The notes beneath the pieces were generated by a model, which was given only the letters and a program-made list of their open reading frames with translations, ran no database searches and was not told the DNA's origin. Below, piece after piece: positions 18,995 through 28,036 of a stretch of DNA of 64,000 nucleotides. The stretch comes from Rhodoferax sp. PAMC 29310 (lineage in GTDB: Bacteria > Pseudomonadota > Gammaproteobacteria > Burkholderiales > Burkholderiaceae_C): contig NZ_CP072852.1 of NCBI RefSeq assembly GCF_017948265.1, forward strand, positions 1,364,001-1,428,000. The letters are read 5' to 3'. The stretch's first letter is position 1, and the number at the start of each line of letters is the position of its first letter. The position numbers were made by a program, and so were the translations under genes.

Positions 18995-19840
18995 ATGGGC
19001 ATGTTCACCGGTTGGTTCGGGTCCCACCTGGCCCGTTATTTATCCAACGAAGCACACATCCACAGCAGCGCCCCGCCGACCCGGGCCGAGCGCTTGCTAG
19101 AGACGCTGCAACCGGGCGATGTGCTGCTGGTGGAAGGCCACAGCCGCTTCAGCACCGCCATCAAATACCTCACCCAATCGACCTGGTCACATGCGGCTCT
19201 GTATGTGGGGTCCCAGGCTCTGGAGGCCAGCCAAGCGCCGGCTAGGCATTGTTTTGTCGAGGCCGATGTGTCCGAGGGCATCCGAAGTGTGCCGGCGGCC
19301 CTGTTCGAGGGCTATAGCACCCGCATCTGCAGGCCCGCCGGGTTGAGCGGGGATGAGATCGCGCAGGTGATCGCTTATGCGGTTGCCCGTCTTGGTCACC
19401 GGTACGACCTGCGCAACGTGTGGGACCTAGCACGTTACCTGCTGCCCACACCACCGGTGCCGGTGCGTTTTCGGCGACGCATGTTGTCGCTCGGCAGTGG
19501 CGACCCGACCCGGGCCATCTGTTCTACCCTGATCGCGCAGGCATTCCAGTCCATCAACTACCCCATACTCCCCATCATCAACAGCACCAGTCTCGACTGC
19601 CCCGACTGCCCCCATTGCGTGCAAGAGATTCTCAAAGTGCGTCACCACAGCCTCTTTGCCCCGCGCGACTTTGACGTGTCGCCGTATTTCGCGGTGGTCA
19701 AGCCGAGCCTACAGGCCGGGTTCGATTTCCATGCGTTGAACTGGGAAACCGACCAGCTTCCCGGTTTCGCCCCCGAAGGAGGCGCTGGCGCCCCGGTCAC
19801 CGCGCCTCCGAAAATGCCAGCGAGGAACGTGTACTGCTGA
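18995..19840 (+). CDS. Permuted papain-like amidase (YiiX/YaeF type, NlpC/P60 superfamily)
   Basis: The 281-residue protein begins with a GDVLLVEGHSRFSTAIKYLTQSTWSHAALYVG block (about residues 41-73), in which the histidine is the catalytic base of circularly permuted NlpC/P60 enzymes. The catalytic cysteine is in RAICSTLIAQAFQS (about residue 173). This order (His before Cys) defines the permuted family, whose members are proposed to act on amide or acyl bonds in lipids, peptides or the cell wall. A CPDCPHC cluster near residues 202-208 and a C-terminal Cys are unusual and might bind metal. No signal peptide is obvious. It follows the DoxX gene after 43 bases on the same strand, so it may be part of the bufferin transcript. 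Confidence 0.82.
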   Translation: MGMFTGWFGSHLARYLSNEAHIHSSAPPTRAERLLETLQPGDVLLVEGHSRFSTAIKYLTQSTWSHAALYVGSQALEASQAPARHCFVEADVSEGIRSVPAALFEGYSTRICRPAGLSGDEIAQVIAYAVARLGHRYDLRNVWDLARYLLPTPPVPVRFRRRMLSLGSGDPTRAICSTLIAQAFQSINYPILPIINSTSLDCPDCPHCVQEILKVRHHSLFAPRDFDVSPYFAVVKPSLQAGFDFHALNWETDQLPGFAPEGGAGAPVTAPPKMPARNVYC

Positions 19841-20303
19841 CGCCGGCTTGACAACCCAAGTCGGAATGCGGTGATTGCCAAGCAAGGGGCAATGGACTGG
19901 ACGTTGCCCCTCGCGGCACAACGACAGGCTGCAGATGGCAGGTCGATGTCAGCTACCCGGCCTCGCCTTGAAAGGTTACTATGACCGCCATGCGTCGGGA
20001 ACCACCGCTGGCGGTCGAATCCCCAACGTCTCTTTTCAGCCTTTGTGCGTCATCTCTTCGCTGCTCTTGAGCAAACCTGAAATTGTGGCTATCAGGATGC
20101 GCTCTGAATGAGAGGTGCAACCTGTTCGCAGGCTATCAATTCGTCGGCATCACACACGTCCAGTGGCATGTTCGTTGGCGCAGGGGGAAAATTGATAGCG
20201 TTGCGCATCTACGCCAGCCGCGCTTGTTTTTGACCGGCGTCAAGCCTGGAAAAGCGGCAACATGCCACAGTCAGACTGACATGCCCTAAGTGCTTGCCCG
20301 GCC
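19841..20303. other. 463-bp gap with no convincing gene
   Basis: Short open frames here lack coding character. A hairpin with 7-bp arms GGGGCAA/TTGCCCC (19886-19910) could end transcription of the bufferin-amidase unit, although no T-run follows. A second possible stem is CCGCCA/TGGCGG (19988-20012 region). Around 20190 the sequence ATTGATAGCGTTGCGCA resembles the first half of the dispersed 47-bp element but the second half does not match. Confidence 0.4.
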
Positions 20304-21065
20304 GTGCCTACTGAATCAACCCCAATCCAACCCTCCCGCCACCCTTCCGATACCGCTGGGCGGCCTGCGGTGTTCATTGCGCGGGGGCTGACCAAGACTT
20401 ACCAAATGGGCGAGGTCAAGGTTCATGCTTTGAAGGAGGTTGACCTGAGTGTGTACCGGGGTGAATTCATTGTGTTGCTGGGCCCGTCAGGCAGTGGCAA
20501 GTCCACTCTTTTGAATATTTTGGGTGGGCTGGACCGCCCCAGCAGCGGCCAGGCCCAGTTTGATGATCATGACCTGGCCGCGGCTACCGACGCGGAATTG
20601 ACAGAATACCGGCGCGAGCATGTCGGTTTTGTGTTTCAGTTCTACAACCTGATTCCCAGCCTGACGGTGCGGGAAAACGTGCAATTGGTGACAGATATTT
20701 GTGAGAACCCCATGCCTGCCGAAGAAGCGCTGGGCATGGTAGGCCTGGCGGACCGGCTGGATCACTTTCCGTCCCAGTTATCGGGTGGAGAGCAACAGCG
20801 CGTCGCCATTGCGCGAGCAATTGTGAAACGCCCCCAGGTGCTGCTCTGCGACGAACCCACTGGTGCGCTGGACTACATCACCGGCAAACTGGTGCTGGAG
20901 GTGATTGAAAAGATCAACGCTGAGTTGGGCACCACCACCATCGTCATCACCCACAACGCGGCCATTGGCGGCATGGCAGACCGGGTGCTTTACCTGGGCG
21001 GCGGGCACATTCAGCGGGTTGAGCCGAACGCCCACAAGGTCAAACCGTCCGAGTTGGCGTGGTGA
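20304..21065 (+). CDS. ABC exporter ATP-binding protein (LolD/MacB/YbbA type)
   Basis: This 253-residue ATPase starts at GTG 20304 (an ATG start is absent in this region). It has Walker [17 protein letters not shown] near residue 60, Q-loop [17 protein letters not shown], signature [14 protein letters not shown], Walker [13 protein letters not shown] and switch histidine VITHN. This set, especially the GGLDRP-SG and PTGALD wording, marks the mechanotransmission or lipoprotein-release subfamily that pairs with FtsX-type permeases. It is followed by such a permease and a membrane-fusion protein, so the trio is an export or extraction machine. Substrate unknown. Confidence 0.92.
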   Translation: MPTESTPIQPSRHPSDTAGRPAVFIARGLTKTYQMGEVKVHALKEVDLSVYRGEFIVLLGPSGSGKSTLLNILGGLDRPSSGQAQFDDHDLAAATDAELTEYRREHVGFVFQFYNLIPSLTVRENVQLVTDICENPMPAEEALGMVGLADRLDHFPSQLSGGEQQRVAIARAIVKRPQVLLCDEPTGALDYITGKLVLEVIEKINAELGTTTIVITHNAAIGGMADRVLYLGGGHIQRVEPNAHKVKPSELAW

Positions 21066-21075
21066 AGGGCATGGG

Positions 21076-23439
21076 GTGAAAGCGCTCAACCGCAAACTGC
21101 TGCGCGACCTGCGCCTGATGTGGAGCCAGGCGCTCACCATCGCGCTGGTGGTGGCCAGCGGCGTGGCCGGGTTTATTGCCAGCTTCAGCGCCTACGACTC
21201 TCTGTCATGGTCACGCGATCGTTATTACGCCGATGCGCGTTTTGCCGATGTGTTTGCCACCCTGAAACGTGCGCCGTTGGCGCTGGAGCGCCAATTGGCC
21301 GCGCTGCCCGGCGCCGCGCATGTGAAAACATCCCTCAAACAAGACGTTCCCATCAGCCTTCCGAATGTGGCCGACCCCATCATTGGGCGTTTGATTGGCC
21401 TGGACGCCCAGACGCCCCAGCGACTGAACAAGGTGGCGCTGCGACGCGGAAAACTGCCAGCACCACACCAAAGTGGCGCTATCGAGGTGCTGGTCTCAGA
21501 AGGCTTTGCCATCGCCCGCCAATTGCACCCCGGGGACCGGATTCACGCCCTCATCAACGGAAAACGAGAAGAACTGCTGATCGTTGGTCTGGCTTTGTCC
21601 CCCGAGTACATCTTTGCCGGCTTGGCAGGCTCACCGGACCAACGGGGGTTTGGCGTTTTCTGGCTCGACCGCCAAGCTCTGGCAGCCGCCTACAACATGG
21701 AGGGTGCCTTTAACCAGGTCGCCGTTCGGCTGGCGCCCGGCGCCACCGAAGGCCCGATCATTGACGGATTGGATCGGCTGCTGGCGCCCTATGGCGGCGT
21801 GAGCGCGCATGGGCGTGACCAACAAATGTCGGACGTCATGCTCAGCTCCGAGATCAAGCAACAAAAGGCCATGGGCACGGTGTTGCCCAGCATATTTCTG
21901 GCGGTGGCGGGTTTCCTGCTCAACGTCGTGCTGAGTCGCCAGATCGCGACGCAGCGTGAGCAAATTGCGGCCTTGAAGGCACTGGGCTATCACAACCGCG
22001 CCATTGGCCAGCATTACCTGACCCTGGTGTTGCTCATCGTGGCGCTGGGCGTGGGCATTGGCATTGCGCTGGGGGCCTGGCTGGGGCACGGTTTTATGGG
22101 CTTGTACGCCGAGGCGTTCCGGTTTCCTACGCTGGCTTACCGGGTCAAACCGGTGCTGTTGTTGGCTGCAGTGGGCGTGGCGGTACTGGCGGCGGTGTTG
22201 GCCACCCTGTTTGCCATTCGGGACACGGTTCGACTGGCTCCGGCAGAGGCCATGCGCCCCCCTGCCCCTGGCAATTTCAAGCCCATGCTGCTGGAGCGCT
22301 GGGGCCTGCAACACTGGATGAGCCCGGCCGCCCGAATGGTGGTTCGCACGATGGAACGGCGCCCGCTGCGCACGGGCCTGACCATTTTTGGCATCGCGGC
22401 GGCCATGGCCATTGTGATCACCGGTGCCTTTTGGCGAGACGCCATTGGTGAGCTGTTTGACAACCAATTCCACCAAGTCTGGCGGGGTGACGTGTCGCTT
22501 TCATTGATTGAGGTCAGCCCGGCCCGGGTGTTGCATGACTTGGGCAGGCTGCCCCACGTCACGGCCGTCGAAGGGACGCGTACCGTGGCTGTGAAGCTGG
22601 TGAACGCGCACCACCAATGGCGCGGCGCCATTCAGGGCAAACCCGCTCAGCCCGAACTCATGCGTGTGGTGGGGCGTGGTTTTAGAGTGCTGACACCCCC
22701 AACCTCGGGGTTGTTGATCACCGACCGCCTGGCCAATCGCCTTCAAGTCGGCCCTGGCGACTGGGTGCGGGTGGAATTGCAAGAGGGGCGCCGTGAGGTG
22801 ATGTCCCTGCGGGTGAGCGGTGTGCTCACTGAAATTCTGGGCATGAACGCCTACATTGAACGCCGCACCCTGAACCGGCTGCTTCGTGAGGGCGATGTCG
22901 TCAACCAGGCCACGCTGGCGGTGCAGCGAGGGCACGAGGTTCAACTGTTGAATACGCTGAAGGACTTGCCTCGGGTGGTGGGTGCCGTCAGCAAATCAGT
23001 CATGAAACAGAACATTGAAGAGGTCACCGCTCGCAACATTCTGGTGTTCAGTGTGGTGCTTACCGCGTTTGCCACGGTGATTGCCATTGGCGTGGTTTAC
23101 AACAGTGCCCGCATTGCTCTGGCTGAGCGCGCGTGGGAACTGGCAAGCCTTCGGGTGCTGGGGTTCACCCGGGCCGAGGTGTCCACTTTTTTGCTGGGGG
23201 AGCTTGCCATTGAGATCGTGCTGGCAACGCCCTTGGGCATGGTGCTCGGCTATCTGCTGGCCTCTGGCATCGTGCAATTGATCAAAAACGAGGAGTTTGA
23301 CTTTCCCATGGTGATATTGCCCGCCACGTATGCCTACGCGGTCATTGCGGTGGTCATTGCCGGACTGGTCAGCGCCTTGGTGGTGCGTCGCAAGGTGGAT
23401 ACGCTGGATTTGGTGGCGGTCCTTAAAACCCGGGAATAA
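21076..23439 (+). CDS. ABC transporter permease with two FtsX domains
   Basis: The start chosen is the GTG at 21076 (VKALNRKLLRDLRLMWSQ), 10 bases after the ATPase stop. The open frame continues upstream but is within the ATPase gene. The 787-residue protein starts with a membrane segment (ALTIALVVASGVAGFIASF), followed by a long extracytoplasmic domain. A first FtsX block of three helices comes from about residue 270 (VLPSIFLAVAGFLLNVVLSRQIATQREQIAALKALGY). A second half repeats the layout, with its FtsX block from about residue 655 (FSVVLTAFATVIAIGVVYNSARIALAERAWELASLRVLGF). This doubled form resembles YbbP-like permeases rather than single-block MacB. It acts with the flanking ATPase and HlyD-like protein. 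Confidence 0.9.
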   Translation: MKALNRKLLRDLRLMWSQALTIALVVASGVAGFIASFSAYDSLSWSRDRYYADARFADVFATLKRAPLALERQLAALPGAAHVKTSLKQDVPISLPNVADPIIGRLIGLDAQTPQRLNKVALRRGKLPAPHQSGAIEVLVSEGFAIARQLHPGDRIHALINGKREELLIVGLALSPEYIFAGLAGSPDQRGFGVFWLDRQALAAAYNMEGAFNQVAVRLAPGATEGPIIDGLDRLLAPYGGVSAHGRDQQMSDVMLSSEIKQQKAMGTVLPSIFLAVAGFLLNVVLSRQIATQREQIAALKALGYHNRAIGQHYLTLVLLIVALGVGIGIALGAWLGHGFMGLYAEAFRFPTLAYRVKPVLLLAAVGVAVLAAVLATLFAIRDTVRLAPAEAMRPPAPGNFKPMLLERWGLQHWMSPAARMVVRTMERRPLRTGLTIFGIAAAMAIVITGAFWRDAIGELFDNQFHQVWRGDVSLSLIEVSPARVLHDLGRLPHVTAVEGTRTVAVKLVNAHHQWRGAIQGKPAQPELMRVVGRGFRVLTPPTSGLLITDRLANRLQVGPGDWVRVELQEGRREVMSLRVSGVLTEILGMNAYIERRTLNRLLREGDVVNQATLAVQRGHEVQLLNTLKDLPRVVGAVSKSVMKQNIEEVTARNILVFSVVLTAFATVIAIGVVYNSARIALAERAWELASLRVLGFTRAEVSTFLLGELAIEIVLATPLGMVLGYLLASGIVQLIKNEEFDFPMVILPATYAYAVIAVVIAGLVSALVVRRKVDTLDLVAVLKTRE

Positions 23440-23442
23440 AAA

Positions 23443-24645
23443 ATGAAGCCTTCGGAAAAGAACATGAAACAAAAACTGATCTGGGTCGTGGCCGGTCTGG
23501 CGATGCTGGCACTGCTGGTTTGGGCGTTGATGCCCGCCCCGAGGGAAGTGGAAGCCGCGTTGGTCACCCAAGGTCGGTTTGAACGCGCGGTTCAGGAGGA
23601 CGGGAAGACCCGTCTGAGGGAACGCTACCAAATATCTGCCCCACTCAGTGGCCACCTCGATCGGATCACCCTGAAACAGGGCGACGACGTCGTGCAGGAT
23701 GCTCAGGTGGCTCGCCTGTGGCCCAGCATACCGCCCTTGCTAGACGCACGCAGCCGCGCTGAACAACTGGCTGCCAACTCGGCCTTGCAGGCCGCCCTCG
23801 TCCGATCACAGACCATGGTGGAGCGGGCTGGCGCCGCACTGGCACAGGCGCAGGCCGATCTTCAGCGCAGCCAATCGCTTGAGAAACAAGGTTTCGTGGC
23901 GCCCGCCAGGCTAGAAGCGGATCGCCTCAACCTGCGCCTACGCGAGCAGGAGTTAGCCAGCGCCCGCCAGGACATTGTGGCCGCTCGCTTCACGCTGGCC
24001 CGCTCGCAGGCCACGCTGGAGCCGGTATCAAGTAACGGCCGGGCCGGCTCACCGTTTATCGTTCGCTCGCCTGTGACCGGCAAAATATTGAACGTCCTGC
24101 AGCCCAGCTCAGGCATGGTCATGGCGGGCACACCTTTATTGGAAGTGGGTGATGCCACCCGCCTTGAAGTGGTGGTCGACGTGTTGACAGAAGATGCGGC
24201 CCAAATTCGTCCTGGCACGCCCGTCCAGTTGAGCAATTGGGGGGGGCCAGACACCCTTCACGGCACGGTTCGACGGGTGGAGCCAAGCGCCTTCACCAAG
24301 GTATCGGCTCTGGGCGTGGAGGAGCAACGCGTCAATGCACTGATCGACATCCTGTCACCGGCTGCGACATGGTCGAATTTAGGCGATGGTTTCAAGCTGG
24401 ACGTGCGAATTCTGGTCCAAGTAGAAGAAGACGCCGTGCTGGTTCCCGTGAGCGCCTTGTTCCCCCTAGGCACTCGCTATGGCTTGCTGGTGCTGGACGG
24501 TGGACGTGCGAGATTGCAGGAAGTTGACGTCGAAGCGCGCAACGGCAGTAGCGCCTGGATCAAATTTGGGCTCCCCGTGGGTACCCAAGTGATTGTTTAC
24601 CCTGACAGCCAGCTTCAAGACGGCGAGCGGGTCAAGACACGCTAA
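23443..24645 (+). CDS. HlyD-like periplasmic adaptor (membrane-fusion) protein
   Basis: The 400-residue protein has one N-terminal membrane anchor (KLIWVVAGLAMLALLVWALMP). A biotinyl-lipoyl-like half follows (RERYQISAPLSGHLDRITLKQGDDV), then a coiled-coil hairpin (about residues 100-190, rich in Ala, Gln and Arg), a second lipoyl half (FIVRSPVTGKILNVLQPSSGMVMAGTPLLEVGD) and beta-barrel domains. Start is either the ATG at 23443 or the in-frame ATG at 23464, the latter directly before the anchor. It lies 3 bases after the permease stop and surely belongs to the same operon. It would link the permease to an outer-membrane channel encoded elsewhere. Confidence 0.9.
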   Translation: MKPSEKNMKQKLIWVVAGLAMLALLVWALMPAPREVEAALVTQGRFERAVQEDGKTRLRERYQISAPLSGHLDRITLKQGDDVVQDAQVARLWPSIPPLLDARSRAEQLAANSALQAALVRSQTMVERAGAALAQAQADLQRSQSLEKQGFVAPARLEADRLNLRLREQELASARQDIVAARFTLARSQATLEPVSSNGRAGSPFIVRSPVTGKILNVLQPSSGMVMAGTPLLEVGDATRLEVVVDVLTEDAAQIRPGTPVQLSNWGGPDTLHGTVRRVEPSAFTKVSALGVEEQRVNALIDILSPAATWSNLGDGFKLDVRILVQVEEDAVLVPVSALFPLGTRYGLLVLDGGRARLQEVDVEARNGSSAWIKFGLPVGTQVIVYPDSQLQDGERVKTR

Positions 24646-25751
24646 ACCAGAGCACCGGCAGCAGGCCCAACATCTTCTTCGTCGTCCAGAAAGACGACGC
24701 AATTGCGCCCGGTGCGCTTGGCTTGGTAGAGAGCACGATCGGCGCGGTCCAGCAGACCGACCCCTGTCCAGGAGTCGGTGGCGACAGCCACCCCCACACT
24801 AACGGTAATAGGGAATCGAGGCCACGCAAAGTCTTCAATGGCCAGGCGAATTCGCTCAGCAACGGCCATTCCCGCGCCCCGCCCCGTGTCCGGCAAGATC
24901 AATACCAACTCTTCACCCCCATAGCGGGCGACTTGATCGTAGGGTCGCGCCTGCGCCAACAGCACGGAGGCCACTTGCTGCAGGGCCTGATCGCCCGCAA
25001 TGTGGCCAAATTGATCGTTGAATTCCTTGAAGCGATCAACATCAACAAAAATCAGCGCCATGGGCGCACCTGTGCGTTCGGTGCGCGCAAGCTCTTCGCA
25101 CAGCGCATCGTCAAAAGCACGTCGATTATTCAAACCAGTCAAAGGGTCCAGCATTGCCTGCTGGCGAAGCAATTCATTCACGGACTCTAATTGTTTTTGG
25201 TATCCCTCCAACTGGAGTTGCCGCAACTGCTGCGTAACGGCCATAGATCGCAATTTGGCCTCGGTGTGCCGCAACTCCAGCAAGGAAACCACTTGCCGGG
25301 ACAGAGCAAGCAATGCGGCTTTGGAACGCGAATCCAGTGCTCTGGGAACCCGGTCAATGACACACACTGTGCCCAGCTTGACGCCAGAGGGGGTCACCAA
25401 AGGTGCACCGGCATAGAACCGAATGCCGGGCTCCCCGATTACAAAGGCGTGATTGGCAAAGCGAGGGTCGTTTGCCATATCCCTTACCTCCATGACTTCC
25501 ATTTCGCTGGCAATTGCATGCGAGCAAAAAGCATCTTGAATCGGTATTTGTGACACTTTCAACCCCACCCGGGCCTTGACCCACTGACGCTCTGTATCCA
25601 GCAAGGACACCATCGCAATGGGAACGTCACAAATCGCAGCGGCCAGTTTGACGACGTCGTCATAGGCTTGCTCTGCCGGTGTGTCCATGATCTGGTAAAC
25701 GTCCAAAGCTTTCATCCTTGTCGCTTCGTCAGGAGACACAGGTGACGTCAT
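24642..25751 (-). CDS. GAF-GGDEF diguanylate cyclase
   Basis: The 369-residue soluble protein makes the second messenger cyclic di-GMP from two GTP. A GAF sensor domain occupies about residues 20-160 (AICDVPIAMVSLLDTERQWVKARVG is typical of the variant found in redox or light sensors). A short coiled linker follows (about 160-200), then the GGDEF domain (LDPLTGLNNRRAFD from 201). The active-site motif is GGEEL at 278-282, a functional variant. An inhibitory I-site RPYD at 269-272 is exactly five residues before it, so product feedback is likely. Its stop overlaps the stop of the converging adaptor gene by 4 bases. The ligand of the GAF domain is unknown. Confidence 0.92.
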   Translation of the reverse strand: MTSPVSPDEATRMKALDVYQIMDTPAEQAYDDVVKLAAAICDVPIAMVSLLDTERQWVKARVGLKVSQIPIQDAFCSHAIASEMEVMEVRDMANDPRFANHAFVIGEPGIRFYAGAPLVTPSGVKLGTVCVIDRVPRALDSRSKAALLALSRQVVSLLELRHTEAKLRSMAVTQQLRQLQLEGYQKQLESVNELLRQQAMLDPLTGLNNRRAFDDALCEELARTERTGAPMALIFVDVDRFKEFNDQFGHIAGDQALQQVASVLLAQARPYDQVARYGGEELVLILPDTGRGAGMAVAERIRLAIEDFAWPRFPITVSVGVAVATDSWTGVGLLDRADRALYQAKRTGRNCVVFLDDEEDVGPAAGALV

Positions 25752-25800
25752 AGGTGGATCCTCCGCATTATTTCTTTATCATCATACCGGTTTGCCTACT

Positions 25801-26481
25801 TTACGGGGTGACACACCACGGCGCGGCATCATGCGCATACGCCATCCAAAGCGCCCAGGCTGCGCTTGCGGCCAAGGCAAATCCAGCAACTCTGACCCCC
25901 CAATCACCCGTGCTTCCCCCGCCCAATCGCAACCAAAGCCAAGGCCCCGCCAACAAGGACACACCGGACCCAAGCGCAAACAAGGCCATCACCATGGCGC
26001 CATCCACGGCTTGACCACTAAGCGAAGCAACCAACAATGCCGAGTACAACAGGCCACAGGGCAGAAACGTCCACAAAGCACCAATGACCAGCGGCGCACC
26101 TCGCCCACGCCCTTGAGCCAGGGAGCGAGCCCCCGCCCAAATTTTGCGCCCAGTTGCCTCCAGCCAGATGGGTTGCCGGGCTTTCCACATCAGCAACAAA
26201 CCTAGTACCAAGGTGGCGACGTGAAACAGTGTCCATACGGGTCGAAGTGCGGTCGACTGAACCGTCAGCCAGCCTAGCCCTTGCATGGAAGCAGCCGCCA
26301 GCGCGCCCAGTGCGGAATAGCCCACCAATCGCCCCAATTGAAATCCAAGCAAAGCAGAGTTTTTATAAGGGCCGGCTGCTTGACCAATGCCAGCGCAGGC
26401 CGCGCCACACATGGCAATGCAGTGCGGCCCACCGGCCAGTCCCATTAATAGTGCGGTTACCGCGAGAGAAGTCTGCATCAC
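25801..26481 (-). CDS. Sulfite exporter TauE/SafE-like membrane protein
   Basis: The 226-residue polytopic protein has an N-terminal GLAGGPHCIAMCGAACAG motif, in which a paired-cysteine element GPHCxxMCG resembles the membrane domain of DsbD/CcdA-like and UreH-like transporters. Six hydrophobic segments can be counted. Members next to cbb3 oxidase and fnr/hemN genes are thought to help metal or thiol supply for oxidase assembly, though this is not firmly shown. Here it precedes the hemN remnant on the same strand. No cco genes are visible, which is unlike the usual arrangement. Confidence 0.8.
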   Translation of the reverse strand: MMQTSLAVTALLMGLAGGPHCIAMCGAACAGIGQAAGPYKNSALLGFQLGRLVGYSALGALAAASMQGLGWLTVQSTALRPVWTLFHVATLVLGLLLMWKARQPIWLEATGRKIWAGARSLAQGRGRGAPLVIGALWTFLPCGLLYSALLVASLSGQAVDGAMVMALFALGSGVSLLAGPWLWLRLGGGSTGDWGVRVAGFALAASAAWALWMAYAHDAAPWCVTP

Positions 26482-26487
26482 GCAATG

Positions 26488-27885
26488 CTAGATGACTTTT
26501 GAAAACTGGGCGCGTGTGCGGTCAGTCTGTAGATACCGGTCAAAGACCGTGGCCATGGCCCGGACAAAATGCAGGCCGGGCTCAGACACATGGATGCCAG
26601 CATCATCTACTGTGGCCAGCCCCTGATCCGTGAAAGGCGCCAGTGACTACAATTCGGAGGCAAAGTAATGGCGGAAATCGATGAGATAGGCCAATTCAAC
26701 AGACTCAAACGAGACATCCCCCTGACACATTAGTGACATGATGATGGCGCGCCGAATCAGGTCATCACGGCTCAGGGCGACACCACTAACAACCGGAAAA
26801 AGATCCTGATCCAGGCGGTCAGAATATGACTCCATGGTTTTCGCGTTTTGGCTGTAACTGGGACCAACTCGCCCAATGACAGATACACCCAACTCGATCA
26901 AATCGCAGTCAGGCTGGGTGCTGAAGCCCTGAAAATTGCGATGCAGACGACCCTGTCGTTTGGCAATGGCCAACACATCGGTGGGCAAGGCGAAATGAGC
27001 CAGGCCAATGAACACATAACCAGCAGCTCGCAACGCCGCAATTGAGTTGGAATGCATGACCAGATTGGCCGCGTCGCTAGGAAGCGCAGCGGTGCTGATA
27101 TGGCGCTGCGGTTTGAAGTGCGCCGGCCGGTGGGCGTAGGCATAGAGTGCGATGCGGTCGGGCCGCCACTCGATGACTTGTGACAGCGTACGCTCGAACG
27201 ATTCCGAACTTTGTTGGGGCAGGCCATAAATCAGGTCCACGTTGATCGAATCAAAACCGCGCTGGCGGGCATCCTGAAACAGTTAGACCACTTGCTCAAC
27301 AGGTTGAATCCGGTGTATCGCCATTTGAACTGCCGGGTCAATATCCTGAACGCCAATACTCAAGCGTTTAAAACCCAGCAGCATCAGTGCGTCCAGTCGA
27401 TCGGAATCCAGGGTGCGCGGATCGATTTCGATGACGTACTCACCGGCCGGAAGCATTTTGAAATTTCGCCGCAACATGCTCATCAAATCGCCCAGCTGGG
27501 CATCGGTCAAAAAGGTAGGTGTGCCGCCTCCCACATACAGTTGACTCACCGACTGCCCCGCGCCCAACTCGGCCGTGTGAAGCTCTACCTCGCGACTCAA
27601 GTAGTTCAAATACGTGTCCGCATGTCCATGCTCACTTGTAACGACTTTGTTGCAGGAGCAGAAGTAGCACAGCGTTTCACAAAACGGAATATGCACATAA
27701 AGGGACATCGGCCGTGCGGCCACCGTCGGCCCAGAGCGGCGTTGGGCCAGCGCCTGCTTGTACTCAAGCTCGGCAAAGGCCTCGACAAATCGATCAGCGG
27801 TAGGAAAGGAGGTGTAGCGGGGACCAGAAGCATTCAACCGATTGAGCACGTCATTTAAATCAGGGGGGGCCGCATCGGCATTCAT
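26488..27885 (-). pseudogene. hemN: Oxygen-independent coproporphyrinogen III oxidase, two in-frame nonsense codons
   Basis: A single reading frame of 465 codons, ATG at 27885 (MNADAAPPDL), matches HemN from end to end, but it contains TAA at 27283-27285 (codon 201) and TAG at 26647-26649 (codon 413). There is no frameshift. The radical-SAM cluster motif is intact at Cys69, Cys73, Cys76 and Cys78 (FCETLCYFCSCNK), as are YVGGGTPTFL, INVDLIYGLPQQ and the C-terminal stretch ending FDRYLQTDRTRAQFSKVI. HemN converts coproporphyrinogen III to protoporphyrinogen IX without oxygen. The start at 27885 is preferred to the upstream start at 27975, because the latter would place a candidate Fnr box (27937-27950) in coding sequence. 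If both stops are real, the product is inactive and another coproporphyrinogen oxidase must serve the cell. Readthrough is unlikely. Confidence 0.85.
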
Positions 27886-27936
27886 AGGCAATCCTTGGCA
27901 AGGCTGGAAATATGCCTTCAACCCCACATCAAAACC

Positions 27937-27950
27937 TTGACTCAGATCAA
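27937..27950. promoter_or_regulatory. Candidate Fnr box upstream of hemN
   Basis: TTGACTCAGATCAA matches the Fnr consensus TTGAT-n4-ATCAA with one mismatch. It is centred about 58 bases upstream of the hemN start and 93 bases upstream of fnr. The fnr gene next door encodes the likely binding protein. Confidence 0.65.
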
Positions 27951-27980
27951 CCTCGAATGAAATAGGACCTGCCAATTGAT

Positions 27981-27994
27981 TTGACCTACATCAG
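27981..27994. promoter_or_regulatory. Second Fnr-like box before fnr
   Basis: TTGACCTACATCAG matches the Fnr consensus with one mismatch in each half site. It is 42 bases upstream of the fnr start, where binding could repress fnr itself (autoregulation) or help activate hemN on the other strand. Confidence 0.45.
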
Positions 27995-28036
27995 GAAGTG
28001 CGGGGTCAGACGTCAATTGGTGCCAGAATGGTCTGC

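Noticed and set aside
19875..20111. Possible 78-codon gene after the amidase
   Set aside because: No ribosome-binding site or recognisable motif, and the composition does not look like a folded protein.
26488..27885. Recoding (selenocysteine or pyrrolysine) to explain the hemN stops
   Set aside because: The stops are TAA and TAG, no stem typical of a recoding signal was noticed, and HemN has no such residues at these positions.
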